64,000 nt of DNA from CAZJFH01 sp964545205 (GTDB lineage: Bacteria; Pseudomonadota; Alphaproteobacteria; Rhodospirillales; Magnetospirillaceae): positions 1 through 64,000 of the forward strand of contig CAZJFH010000015.1 of assembly GCA_964545205.1 (NCBI GenBank), written 5' to 3'. A program made the translations under genes and the position numbers. Below are positions 7,697 through 15,604 of this stretch, piece after piece. Each line of letters opens with the position of its first letter. The stretch's first letter is position 1. Below the pieces are notes generated by a model. It had not been told where the DNA came from, ran no database searches, and was given only the letters and a program-made list of their open reading frames with translations.

Positions 7697-8761
7697 TCAC
7701 TCCGCCGGTTGGGCGTCGGGCGCCGGCCCGGGACCGCCGCCCCGTCGCCGCTCGCGCCGGCGCTGCTCGACCCAGGCGCTGTGGTGCTCGCGCGCCCAGT
7801 TCTCGTCGACCATGCCGCTGCCCATCGCGTCGAAGGCGCCCTCCATGCCGATCGAGCCGATATAGATGTGGGCCAGGATGATGGTGGTCAGCACCAGCGC
7901 CGAGACCGCATGCGCGAGCTGCGCGAGCTGAAGCCCCTGGAGTTCGGTGAAGGTGAACGGGAACAACAGGTTCAGGCCGGTCACCGCCACCGCGGCGCCG
8001 CCCAGGATCACCGCCCAGAACATCACCTTCTGGCCGAAGTTGAACTTGCCGGCCGGCGGATGGTCGCCCTTGTGCCACAGGCCGCCGCCCTTCTTGATCC
8101 AGCCCCAGTCGTAGCGGTCCCAGACGTTGTCGCGCGCCCACTGCACGAAGATCCACACCAGGCCGATGATGAACGCCCAGGCGACCCAGTTGTGCACCAG
8201 CTTGCCGTAATTGGTGACCGCGGCGAAGCTCTCCTTGCCGATCACCGGCATCAGCCAGTACTTGCCGTACATGATGTTGAGGCCGGTCAGGCCGAGGATG
8301 ATGAACGAGCCGGCGGTCAGCCAGTGGCCGGTGCGCTCGGCGAGGCCGAAGCGCAGGATCTTGCGGCCCGAGAGCCCCGAGTCGATGCGGATGCGGCCGC
8401 GGACCAGGAAGAACAGCGCCAGCAGGCCGACCATGCCGGCCATCGCCCAGACGCCGTAGGTCGACACCGGGCCGTTGCGCCAGGCGCGCCATTCCGATCC
8501 GGCGTCCTGGATCATCACGCCGGCGCGCTTGTCCGGGATGCTGACGTAGCCCCGGGCGCCCTCGCGGATATCGCGCCAGACCTCGGCGTCGTTCCTGCCG
8601 CCGAGCGTGTTGGCCGGCCCCTCCCAGTCGGGATCGGCGAAGGGCGACTTGTAGGGCGTGACCTGCGGCGCCGGCGTCGGCGCCTGCTGCGCCGAGGCGG
8701 GTGCGGCGACGGCCAGGAAGGCCGCCGCCAGCACCGCCGAAATCAGTCTCGCTGCGTGCAT
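7697..8761 (-). CDS. fdhC: Formate dehydrogenase gamma subunit, membrane cytochrome b
   Basis: 354 residues: an N-terminal signal peptide (cleavage near ASAQQ), a periplasmic stretch of about 80 residues, then at least four transmembrane helices. Helix His residues such as ERTGHWLTAGSF, KLVHNWVAW, LAHAVSAL and LAHIYIGSIG fit the two b-hemes of the FdnI/FdoI family. It anchors the dehydrogenase and passes electrons to quinone. Compared with E. coli FdnI (about 217 residues) it has an extended periplasmic N-terminus, as in many proteobacterial FdhC proteins. The C-terminal tail is Arg/Pro-rich. Confidence 0.92.
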   Translation of the reverse strand: MHAARLISAVLAAAFLAVAAPASAQQAPTPAPQVTPYKSPFADPDWEGPANTLGGRNDAEVWRDIREGARGYVSIPDKRAGVMIQDAGSEWRAWRNGPVSTYGVWAMAGMVGLLALFFLVRGRIRIDSGLSGRKILRFGLAERTGHWLTAGSFIILGLTGLNIMYGKYWLMPVIGKESFAAVTNYGKLVHNWVAWAFIIGLVWIFVQWARDNVWDRYDWGWIKKGGGLWHKGDHPPAGKFNFGQKVMFWAVILGGAAVAVTGLNLLFPFTFTELQGLQLAQLAHAVSALVLTTIILAHIYIGSIGMEGAFDAMGSGMVDENWAREHHSAWVEQRRRERRRGGGPGPAPDAQPAE

Positions 8762-8780
8762 GACTTTTTCTCTCTGTGTC

Positions 8781-8911
8781 CCCCCTCCCCCGCCTGCGGG
8801 GGAGGGCCGGGGTGGGGGCCGCGCCGGAGCATTCGTTTCCTATGGCCGTGCGCCGCCCTCACCCTCCCCGCTGCGCGGGTCCCCTCCCTCTCCCGCAAGC
8901 GGGAGAGGGCG
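8781..8911. repeat. Long REP-like palindromic element, copy 1
   Basis: About 130 bases between the lipoprotein gene and fdhC. The outer blocks CCCCTCCCCCGCCTGCGGGG and CTCTCCCGCAAGCGGGAGAG are each hairpins, joined by GGGTGGGGGCCGCGCC and CGCCGCCCTCACCCTCCCC. The same arrangement recurs at 63217-63331. This is the common Rhodospirillales/Rhizobiales type of intergenic repeat. It could attenuate readthrough inside the fdh operon. Confidence 0.75.
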
Positions 8912-8919
8912 TGAAATCG

Positions 8920-9234
8920 TCAACTGCCGTCGCCGATGCGGACGCTGGCGCCGGCGCCCCAGGGCGACATGGTGGTGCCGCCCCGAACCGTCGGCGTGGG
9001 TCGCGCCGCGGGCTCGGTCGTCCGCGGCGGCGGCCTCGCGACCGCCGCCGTCACGCCGGACTGGAACCGGACCCGCCGCGCCAGCGCCTCGCGCTTCTCC
9101 TCGGACAGCGCCGGCTTGGCCGGCCCCTGGTAGGCGCCGGTGAAGAACAGGGGCCGCCCCTGCTCCTCCGGATCGCAGGCCGGAAGGAGCAGGAGGACCG
9201 TCAGGGCTCCGGCGATGGCGAGGGGACGCTTCAT
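8920..9234 (-). CDS. Small lipoprotein between formate dehydrogenase beta and gamma genes
   Basis: 104 residues. The N-terminus MKRPLAIAGALTVLLLLPAC has a lipoprotein signal with lipobox LLPAC, so Cys20 should be lipidated. The mature part is polar, Pro/Arg-rich and without a recognised domain (FFTGAYQGPAKPALSEEKRE, then a Pro/Thr stretch). It starts 5 bases downstream of the fdhB stop and is embedded in the operon, suggesting a periplasmic accessory role in assembling or holding the dehydrogenase. Function unknown. Confidence 0.75.
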   Translation of the reverse strand: MKRPLAIAGALTVLLLLPACDPEEQGRPLFFTGAYQGPAKPALSEEKREALARRVRFQSGVTAAVARPPPRTTEPAARPTPTVRGGTTMSPWGAGASVRIGDGS

Positions 9235-9239
9235 GGCGC

Positions 9240-9839
9240 TCAGATGCCCTTCTCCTTCATCTGGTAGGCGGTGCCCCAGCCCCAGGCGCCGGAGCCGAAG
9301 CCGCGCGCCACCACGCGCTCGCGGTAGATGTCGGAGACCTGGTCGGCGTCGCCGGCCAGCAGCGCCTTGGTCGAGCACATCTCGGCGCACAGCGGCAGCT
9401 TGCCTTCGGCGATGCGGTTGCGGCCGTACTTCTGGAACTCGACCGTCGACGCCGTCTGCTCGGGGCCGCCGTTGCAGAAGGTGCACTTGTCCATCTTGCC
9501 GCGGCTGCCGAAGGCGCCGGTCTGCGGAAACTGCGGCGCGCCGAACGGGCAGGCCATCAGGCAGTAGCCGCAGCCGATGCACAGGTCCTTGTTGTGCAGC
9601 ACGACGCCGTCGGCGGTGTCGTAGATGCAGTCGACCGGGCACACCGAGACGCACGGCGCGTCCGAGCAGTGCATGCAGGCCACCGAGATCGACCGCTCGC
9701 CCGGCAGGCCGTCGTTCAAGGTGACGACCCGGCGCCGGTTGATGCCCCACGGCACCTCGTGCTCGTTCTTGCAGGCGGTGACGCAGGAGTTGCACTCGAT
9801 GCAGCGCTCGGCGTCGATCAGGAATTTCATGCGTGCCAT
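9240..9839 (-). CDS. fdhB: Formate dehydrogenase beta subunit, four [4Fe-4S] ferredoxin protein
   Basis: 199 residues with the DMSO-reductase-type electron-transfer pattern: CIECNSCVTACKNEHEVPWG, CMHCSDAPCVSVCPVD, CIGCGYCLMACPFGAPQF, and the fourth cluster from CTFC plus CAEMC. It relays electrons from the molybdenum subunit to the membrane cytochrome b. There is no C-terminal transmembrane helix, unlike E. coli FdnH, so membrane attachment must come from the gamma subunit. The start ATG 9839 has GGAGGAG eight bases upstream. Confidence 0.94.
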   Translation of the reverse strand: MARMKFLIDAERCIECNSCVTACKNEHEVPWGINRRRVVTLNDGLPGERSISVACMHCSDAPCVSVCPVDCIYDTADGVVLHNKDLCIGCGYCLMACPFGAPQFPQTGAFGSRGKMDKCTFCNGGPEQTASTVEFQKYGRNRIAEGKLPLCAEMCSTKALLAGDADQVSDIYRERVVARGFGSGAWGWGTAYQMKEKGI

Positions 9840-9857
9840 GTTCTATTCTCCTCCGCC

Positions 9858-12731
9858 TCAGGCCGCCTCGATCCGACACAGGGTCGACTTCGTCTCCTGC
9901 ATCTGCGTCACGGAGTCGTAGCCATAGGTCTGCGCGGTGTTGGATGCCTCGCCGAGCACGATCGGGTCGGCGCCGCTGGGGTATTTGTGACGCCGGTCCT
10001 CGCCCTGGAACCAGCCGCCGAAGTGGAACGGCATGAACGCCACGCCGCGGCCCACGCGGTCGGTCAGCATGGCCTTGACCTTGACCTTGCCGCCCTCGGG
10101 CCCGGTGACCCAGACCCACTGGCCGTCGCGCACGCCGATGTTGTTGGCGTCCCAGGGATTGATCTCGACGAACATGTCCTGCTGCAGTTCGGCCAGCCAC
10201 GGATTGGACCGCGTCTCGTCGCCGCCGCCCTCGTACTCGACCAGGCGCCCCGAGGTCAGGATGATCGGGAAGTCCTTCGAGTAGTCGTTCTTCTGGATCG
10301 ACTCGTAGAGGGTCGGCACGCGCCAGAACTTCTTGTCCTGGTAGGTCGGGTACTGCGCGACCAGGTCGCGGCGCGGCGTGTACAGCGGCTCGCGGTGCAG
10401 CGGCACCGGATCCGGGAAGTTCCACACCACCGAACGGGCCTTGGCGTTGCCGTAGGGGGCGCAGCCGTGCTTGATGGCGACGCGCTGGATGCCGCCGGTC
10501 AGGTCGGTCTTCCAGTTGACCTTCTCGCCGCCGTTGGCCTCGATCCACTGGCGCTCGGCGTCGGTCAGGTCCTTGTCCCAGCCCAGCTTCTGCAGCATGG
10601 CCATGGTGAACTCGGGGTAGCCGTCCTTGATCTCCGAGCCGACCGGATAGACGCCCTCGGCCAGCAGGTTGTCGCCGTCCTTCTCGACGCCGAAGCGGGC
10701 GCGGAAGCCCATGCCGCCCTGCGCCACCGGCGTCGAGGTGTCGTACAGGTTGGCCGAGCCGGTGTGCTTCATCTCCGCGGTGCCCCAGCACGGCCACGGC
10801 AGGCCGTAGACCTCGCCGTCGAGCGGCCCGCCGATGGCGCGCAGGCTCGTCTTGTCGAACATGTGCTGGTACTTCATGTGGTCGCGCAGGCGCTCCGGCG
10901 ACTGGCCGGTGTAGCCGATCGTCCACATGCCCTTGTTGAACTCGCGGGTGATGTCCTCGACCAGCGGCTCGGTGCCGTTGACCTTGATGTGCTTGAACAT
11001 CGGGCCGTCGAAGCCGAACTTGCGGGCGAACAGGTACATGATCTCGTGGTCGGGCTTGGACTCGAACAGCGGATCCATCACCTTCTCGCGCCACTGCAGC
11101 GAGCGGTTCGACGCGGTGACCGAGCCGTAGGTCTCGAACTGCGTCGCCGCCGGCAGCAGGTAGACGCCGTCGGTGCGGTCGTGCATCACCGCCGAGAAGG
11201 TGGGATACGGGTCGATGACGACCAGCATGTCCAGCTTCTCCATCGCCTTCTTCATGTCGGGCAGGCGGGTCTGCGAGTTCGGCGCGTGGCCCCAGAACAC
11301 CATCGCCTTGACGTTGTCGGGCTGGTCGAGGTTCTCCTTGGCCTCGAGCACGCCGTCGATCCAGCGCGAGACCGGGATGCCCTTCGACTCCATGATCTCC
11401 TTGTTGGCGAAGCGGGCCAGCATGTCGTCGTAGGAGACGTCCCAGACCCGCGACCAGTGCTTCCACGAGCCCTCGGCGAGGCCGTAATAGCCGGGCAGCG
11501 TGTCGGCGAGCACGCCGAGATCCGTGGCGCCCTGGACGTTGTCATGGCCGCGGAAGATGTTGGTGCCGCCGCCGGCGACGCCCATGTTGCCGAGCGCGAG
11601 CTGCAGCACGCAATAGGCGCGGGTGTTGTTGTTGCCGTTGGTGTGCTGGGTGCCGCCCATGCACCACACGACGGTGCCGGGGCGGTTGTTGGCCATCAGC
11701 CGCGCGACGCGCTCGAGCTGGCGGCCGGGGACGCCGGTGACCCGCTCGGTCTCCTCGGGCGTCCACTTCTTGACCTCGTCCTTGATCTGCTCGATGCCCC
11801 AGACGCGGGTGCGCAGGAATTCCTTGTCCTCCCAGCCATTCTCGAAGATGTGCCAGAGGATGCCCCAGATCAGCGCCACGTCGCTGCCGGGGCGGAAGCG
11901 GACGAACTCGTCGGCATGCGCGGCGATGCGCGTGAAGCGCGGGTCGCAGACGATCAGCGGCGCGTTGGACTGTTCCTTGGCCTTGAGGATGTGCATCACC
12001 GCGACCGGGTGCGCCTCGGCCGGGTTCGAGCCGATCAGGAAGATCGCGCGGCTGTTGTGGATGTCGTTGTACGAGTTGGTCATCGCGCCGTAGCCCCAGG
12101 TGTTGGCCACGCCCGCGACGGTCGTCGAGTGGCAGATGCGCGCCTGGTGGTCGACGTTGTTGGTGCCCCAGAACGCCGCGAACTTGCGGATCAGGTAGGC
12201 CTGCTCGTTGCTGTGCTTGGCCGAGCCCAGCCAGTAGACCGAATCGGGGCCGGACGTCTGGCGGATCTGCAACATCTTGTCGCCGATCTCGTTGATCGCC
12301 TGGTCCCAGCTCACCCGCTTCCACTGCCCGCCTTCGAGCTTCATCGGATACTTCAGGCGGCGGTCGCCGTGGGCGTGCTCGCGCACGCTGGCGCCCTTGG
12401 CGCAGTGGGCGCCGAGGTTGAAGGGGCTGTCGAAGCCCGGCTCCTGGCCGACCCACACCCCGTCCTGGACCTCGGCGACGACGGTGCAGCCGACCGAGCA
12501 GTGGGTGCAGACCGTCTTGATCTGCTCGACGTTGCCGCCCGGGGCGGCCTCGGCGGCGGCGGCCTTCTTGACGCGACCGCCGGGCATGGCCGCGGCCAGC
12601 GCGGCGCCGCCGGCGGCGATGCCGGAGGTCTTCAGGAAGGTGCGGCGATCGACGGTGCCGCCGACCGCGCCGGACAGTGCCGTCGTCAGGCTGGCGCGCG
12701 ACGCGGTTCCCTTGGACTTGCGGATGAGCAT
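9858..12731 (-). CDS. fdhA: Formate dehydrogenase catalytic subunit (Cys-type, Tat-exported)
   Basis: 957 residues. It oxidises formate to CO2 at a molybdenum or tungsten bis-MGD centre. The Tat signal is DRRTFLKTSGIAAGG (about 29-43). The N-terminal [4Fe-4S] cluster uses Cys75, Cys78, Cys82 and Cys110. The active-site residue is Cys200 followed by His201 (DHQARICHSTT); E. coli FdnG has selenocysteine here, so no UGA recoding is needed. The MGD-binding C-terminal domain is intact and the length matches the one-piece FdnG-like class. It is likely co-transcribed with the Tat-leader peptide and chaperone genes upstream and with fdhB downstream (18 bases). Confidence 0.95.
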   Translation of the reverse strand: MLIRKSKGTASRASLTTALSGAVGGTVDRRTFLKTSGIAAGGAALAAAMPGGRVKKAAAAEAAPGGNVEQIKTVCTHCSVGCTVVAEVQDGVWVGQEPGFDSPFNLGAHCAKGASVREHAHGDRRLKYPMKLEGGQWKRVSWDQAINEIGDKMLQIRQTSGPDSVYWLGSAKHSNEQAYLIRKFAAFWGTNNVDHQARICHSTTVAGVANTWGYGAMTNSYNDIHNSRAIFLIGSNPAEAHPVAVMHILKAKEQSNAPLIVCDPRFTRIAAHADEFVRFRPGSDVALIWGILWHIFENGWEDKEFLRTRVWGIEQIKDEVKKWTPEETERVTGVPGRQLERVARLMANNRPGTVVWCMGGTQHTNGNNNTRAYCVLQLALGNMGVAGGGTNIFRGHDNVQGATDLGVLADTLPGYYGLAEGSWKHWSRVWDVSYDDMLARFANKEIMESKGIPVSRWIDGVLEAKENLDQPDNVKAMVFWGHAPNSQTRLPDMKKAMEKLDMLVVIDPYPTFSAVMHDRTDGVYLLPAATQFETYGSVTASNRSLQWREKVMDPLFESKPDHEIMYLFARKFGFDGPMFKHIKVNGTEPLVEDITREFNKGMWTIGYTGQSPERLRDHMKYQHMFDKTSLRAIGGPLDGEVYGLPWPCWGTAEMKHTGSANLYDTSTPVAQGGMGFRARFGVEKDGDNLLAEGVYPVGSEIKDGYPEFTMAMLQKLGWDKDLTDAERQWIEANGGEKVNWKTDLTGGIQRVAIKHGCAPYGNAKARSVVWNFPDPVPLHREPLYTPRRDLVAQYPTYQDKKFWRVPTLYESIQKNDYSKDFPIILTSGRLVEYEGGGDETRSNPWLAELQQDMFVEINPWDANNIGVRDGQWVWVTGPEGGKVKVKAMLTDRVGRGVAFMPFHFGGWFQGEDRRHKYPSGADPIVLGEASNTAQTYGYDSVTQMQETKSTLCRIEAA

Positions 12732-12750
12732 TGCCGTTCCTCCCTTTCTC

Positions 12751-12963
12751 CTAGAACCGCGACAGTTCGTAGACGCGGCGGACGTGCTCGGTCTCGCGAT
12801 AACCGGCGGCGGTCTTGTCGGCCTCGGCCGCGACGGCCTCGTCGCCGCCCGACACCCCGACCACGGCGGCGACGCCGGCCGCGCCGGCCCCGACCCCGAC
12901 TCCGCGCAGGAAGCCGCGCCGGTCGATGCTGGCGGTGCTGGTCTCGTCCTTCTGCTTCTTCAT
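12751..12963 (-). CDS. Formate-dehydrogenase-region Tat-targeted small protein
   Basis: 70 residues consisting mostly of a twin-arginine leader (IDRRGFLRGVGVGAG) followed by a short polar tail ending in ETEHVRRVYELSRF. It matches the known small Tat-signal protein found immediately upstream of fdhA in many proteobacteria. It is placed 19 bases before fdhA and 16 bases after the chaperone gene. Its exact function is not established; a role in targeting or assembly of the exported dehydrogenase is the usual guess. Confidence 0.85.
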   Translation of the reverse strand: MKKQKDETSTASIDRRGFLRGVGVGAGAAGVAAVVGVSGGDEAVAAEADKTAAGYRETEHVRRVYELSRF

Positions 12964-12979
12964 CTCTGTTCTCCCTGCG

Positions 12980-13585
12980 CTAAGCCATGGTGAACGCCTC
13001 TTCCTCGATGGCGAGGAAGAGGGCGGCGATACGGGCCACAGGCCGGTACAGGACCGCCGCCTCGGCGTTCTCGAGATCGTTGAGGAATTTCGGCACCCAG
13101 CCCGCGATGTGGGCGTCGTAAAACCGTTTCTGCGTCGCGACGTCGGCGGGGGCGCCGAATTCGCCGATGATCATGCCGTGCATGACCTCGAACAGCGCCG
13201 CGACGTGGTCTTCCGGCTCCTTGTGACCGGAATCGCGCTCGACCCCGAGTTCGCGCAGGTCGCGGCGCAGCTCGGCGAGCGGCTTCTCGTAGAGGAATCC
13301 GGTCTTGTAATAGGAGCCGAAGGGGACGACCTGGCCCTCGGTCAGGCCGATGAACAGCACCGTGTACTCTGTCTCGGCGGCGGCGGGATCGAAATGGGCG
13401 GCGGTGTCGGCGAGATCGCCGAGCGCCCGGCCCAGCGGCGTGGCGTCGCGTCCGAGCTGACGCATCGCCTGCAGGGTTTCCTCGTCCGGGGCCGCTCCGA
13501 AAACGCGCGACAGAAACGCGTAGAGCCGCGCGCGCAACACATCCTCCGCGGACAGCTCGTGGCCGCCCGGTTCCAGCGCTTTCAA
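12980..13585 (-). CDS. TorD/DmsD-family chaperone for formate dehydrogenase
   Basis: About 201 residues, all-helical, typical TorD length. The family-typical segment VVPFGSYYKTGFLYEKPL and the helix around EPEDHVAALFEVMHGMI are present. These chaperones bind the Tat leader and the apo-form of a molybdoenzyme until the cofactor is inserted. Start taken as TTG 13585 because GGGAGGA lies just upstream; a GTG at 13606 would add seven residues but lacks a ribosome-binding site. It is the first gene of the fdh operon proper, consistent with a dedicated FdhA chaperone. Confidence 0.85.
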   Translation of the reverse strand: MKALEPGGHELSAEDVLRARLYAFLSRVFGAAPDEETLQAMRQLGRDATPLGRALGDLADTAAHFDPAAAETEYTVLFIGLTEGQVVPFGSYYKTGFLYEKPLAELRRDLRELGVERDSGHKEPEDHVAALFEVMHGMIIGEFGAPADVATQKRFYDAHIAGWVPKFLNDLENAEAAVLYRPVARIAALFLAIEEEAFTMA

Positions 13586-13701
13586 GGCGCAGTCCTCCCT
13601 GTGCACGGACCCATGCCGCCAAGCGGCAACATGAGCGTCATCTTATGTTGCGCCGCAGCTAATTGCTTGATTTCGTTGCTGCTTCGGCGGCGTGATCCGA
13701 A

Positions 13702-13730
13702 GCTTCACACCATGGTCTTACCAGTGTCAA
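13702..13730 (-). promoter_or_regulatory. Candidate promoter of the formate dehydrogenase operon
   Basis: On the minus strand a perfect -35 TTGACA (13725-13730) is followed after 17 bases by the weak -10 TGAAGC (13702-13707). It lies 117 bases before the chaperone start. A weak -10 is compatible with activator control. No clear FNR box was found nearby. Confidence 0.3.
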
Positions 13731-13821
13731 CGAGGTTGAAGGCTTAACCCGAGGGTATTAAGCGAATCTACGCGTTTTCTGACGAAACGCGAAGTCCTGG
13801 CGGGAATCCGCGCAGAATCGC

Positions 13822-13849
13822 ACGCCGCCGCACCAGTTTGCGGCGGCGT
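13822..13849 (-). terminator. Hairpin downstream of the DUF3306 gene
   Basis: Perfect 11-bp inverted repeat ACGCCGCCGCA/TGCGGCGGCGT with a 6-base loop, 21 bases after the DUF3306 stop. No T-run follows, so it is either a weak intrinsic terminator or an mRNA 3'-end stabiliser separating this unit from the fdh operon. A second weaker inverted repeat (CGCGTTT/AAACGCG, 13771-13791) lies further on. Confidence 0.5.
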
Positions 13850-13870
13850 CGACTGATCGGGTGAAAGGGA

Positions 13871-14518
13871 TCACGCCTGGCGGGGCTCGCCGTCGTCGTC
13901 GACGGCGCCGACCTCCGGCGCGTCGTCGTCCTCNNNNNNNNNNNNNNNNNNNNNNNNNNNNNNNNNNNNNNNNNNNNNNNNNNNNNNNNNNNNNNNNNNN
14001 NNNNNNNNNNNNNNNNNNNNNNNNNNNNNNNNNNNNNNNNNNNNNCCGGCCTCCGGCGCGTCGTCGTCCTCGGCGTCGGCGGATTCGGCGACCTCGGCCT
14101 TGTCCTCGCTCTCGTCGTCGAGGAAGCCCTTGCCGACCTTCCACGCCGTCTTGACCGCCTCGCCGACGACGCCGACGGCCCGGAAGTCCTCGTCGTAGTC
14201 GTTGAGGCCGTCGAGATTGGCCAGCACCGGATCCGAACGCCACAGGGTGCGCAACGCCTGGCGCCTCAGCTCCTCGGGCACGTTGTCGCGCAGGAAGCCG
14301 GTGAAGTCGGAGTCCTTGGTCAGCGAGGCGAGGTCGGGCAGCTCGGGCGCCGGCTCGTCGGCCGCCGCGGGCGCGTCCCCGGGCGGCGCGACGACGGCCG
14401 GGGGCTGCGGTTCGGGTTCGGGCGCCACCGCGCCGCCCTGCCCCCGCTTGCGCTCGACCTCGTCCGTGCGCTTCAGCCGCGACCAGCGCGACAGGAAACC
14501 TTCGTCACCGCCGGCCAT
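13871..14518 (-). CDS. DUF3306 protein, interrupted by assembly gap
   Basis: About 215 codons, including 38 that are unknown because of Ns. The N-terminus GFLSRWSRLK and the core LRTLWRSDPVLANLDGLNDYDEDF are characteristic of DUF3306 proteins, which occur next to formate dehydrogenase genes. The C-terminal part is highly acidic (EDDDAPE repeats) and probably disordered. The true length is uncertain because the gap sits inside the repeat. It overlaps the DUF3305 gene by 14 bases, so the pair is translationally linked. The molecular function is unknown; a role in molybdoenzyme assembly is inferred from context. Confidence 0.85.
   Translation of the reverse strand: MAGGDEGFLSRWSRLKRTDEVERKRGQGGAVAPEPEPQPPAVVAPPGDAPAAADEPAPELPDLASLTKDSDFTGFLRDNVPEELRRQALRTLWRSDPVLANLDGLNDYDEDFRAVGVVGEAVKTAWKVGKGFLDDESEDKAEVAESADAEDDDAPEAXXXXXXXXXXXXXXXXXXXXXXXXXXXXXXXXXXXXXXEDDDAPEVGAVDDDGEPRQA
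13934..14045. other. Assembly gap (112 Ns) inside a coding tandem repeat
   Basis: The run of Ns is flanked on both sides by nearly the same sequence (CTCCGGCGCGTCGTCGTCCT), encoding the acidic EDDDAPE unit of the DUF3306 protein. The gap therefore probably reflects collapsed or unresolved tandem repeats, and the stated gap size may be an estimate. Confidence 0.95.
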
Positions 14519-14993
14519 GGCTGTCCACCTTGGGCTTCTGCTTGCGCTTGACGAACGGCTCGTCGACGTGGAAGCGGTCGACGAAGGCCTGCACGGCGGC
14601 GCCGACCTGCGGCGGCATCGCCACGCCCTCGACGATCTCGTCGCCCGAGACCTGATAGCCGGACGCCTCGTAGGGGCAGACGGTGACCCGGAACGGCGCC
14701 ATCACCGCGGCACCGTCGCGTTCGGCCGGCCGCAGCACGACGTAGACCACCGGACGGGGCTCCGACAGGTTGCGCCGGTAGCCCTCGGTCTCCTTGCGGA
14801 ACAGCTCCAGCACCAGCCCGCCGGCGTAGAAGCGCGCCGCCCCCGCCGCCTCGGGCAGCGGCCGCCACGGCTCCGGCGGCCCGCCGACGACCACCTCGAC
14901 CGGCCGCCAGACGTGGTCGGCCCACGGATTGGCGGCGGCGCGGCGCTCGACGACGACGCCGAGCGGAATGCGATCGGGAATGTCGGCGCTCAT
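14505..14993 (-). CDS. DUF3305 protein
   Basis: 162 residues from ATG 14993, whose start overlaps the mobA stop as ATGA. The sequence begins with RIPLGVVVERRAAANPWADH and WRPV, the hallmark of DUF3305. The body contains predicted beta strands (PVVYVVLRPAE, FRVTVCPYEA) and a basic C-terminus (KRKQKPK). DUF3305 and DUF3306 genes form a conserved pair near formate dehydrogenase loci, and here both follow fdhD and mobA. No catalytic motif is visible. The role is unknown, but tight coupling suggests it works with the cofactor or assembly machinery. Confidence 0.85.
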   Translation of the reverse strand: MSADIPDRIPLGVVVERRAAANPWADHVWRPVEVVVGGPPEPWRPLPEAAGAARFYAGGLVLELFRKETEGYRRNLSEPRPVVYVVLRPAERDGAAVMAPFRVTVCPYEASGYQVSGDEIVEGVAMPPQVGAAVQAFVDRFHVDEPFVKRKQKPKVDSHGRR

Positions 14994-15604
14994 GTCAGCC
15001 TCTCGGCGGCGGCCAGTTCGTCGAGCGTGTTGACGTTGTAGAACGGATCGCGCGGCTCGGCCGGCCACTCGGCGTAGGCGACCTTGTAGCGCGCCGTCCA
15101 GCGGTCGATCTTGCGCATCTCCTCCTCGATCAGCGCCGTCCGCAACGCCTCCGCCAGCCGCACCGGCCACAGCGCGAACACCGGGTGGGTGCGCCCGCCC
15201 GACATCGCGCAGCCGATCTCGGCGTCGTCGCGCGCGACGACGGCCAGAAGCCGCGCCACCAGGTCTTCGGGGATGAACGGCGCGTCGGTGGCCAGGCTCA
15301 TCACCCACGGGCAGTCGGGCGCGTTGGCGCGCGCCCAGTCCATGCCGGCGAGCACGCCGGCCAGCGGCCCGACGAAGCCCTCGACCGGGTCGGCGACCAT
15401 CGGCAGCGCGTACTCGGCGAAGCGCTCCTGCGCGGCGTTGACGTTGAGCACCAGCGCCCGCACCTGCGGCCGCGCCCGCTCGATCGTGTGCGCCAGCAGC
15501 GGCTTGCCGGCGATCGCCTGCAGCGGCTTGTCGCCCTTGCCGCCCATGCGCCGCGACAGGCCGCCGGCGAGCAGGACGCCGACGACGGGGGGAGTCTCAG
15601 TCAT
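14990..15604 (-). CDS. mobA: Molybdenum cofactor guanylyltransferase MobA
   Basis: 204 residues. It transfers GMP from GTP to molybdopterin to make the MGD cofactor required by FdhA. The nucleotide-binding loop LAGGLSRRMGGKGDKPL is at the N-terminus, and the metal/GTP site Asp lies in LATDAPFIP. The start ATG 15604 lies within the fdhD 3' end (8-base overlap); the longer frame upstream is fdhD sequence read in another frame. The gene sits between fdhD and the DUF3305/3306 pair, forming a maturation operon for the formate dehydrogenase. Confidence 0.92.
   Translation of the reverse strand: MTETPPVVGVLLAGGLSRRMGGKGDKPLQAIAGKPLLAHTIERARPQVRALVLNVNAAQERFAEYALPMVADPVEGFVGPLAGVLAGMDWARANAPDCPWVMSLATDAPFIPEDLVARLLAVVARDDAEIGCAMSGGRTHPVFALWPVRLAEALRTALIEEEMRKIDRWTARYKVAYAEWPAEPRDPFYNVNTLDELAAAERLT

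Noticed and set aside
12121..12140. Selenocysteine in the formate dehydrogenase
   Set aside because: The active-site codon is a plain cysteine codon in ARICHS and the frame has no internal UGA.
9594..12983. Very long open frame on the plus strand opposite fdhA
   Set aside because: High GC leaves the antisense frame open. Its translation is Val/Asp/His/Gln-rich with no domain, while the minus strand encodes a perfect formate dehydrogenase.
13934..14045. Frameshift or pseudogene at the DUF3306 gene
   Set aside because: The interruption is a run of Ns, and the same reading frame resumes after it.
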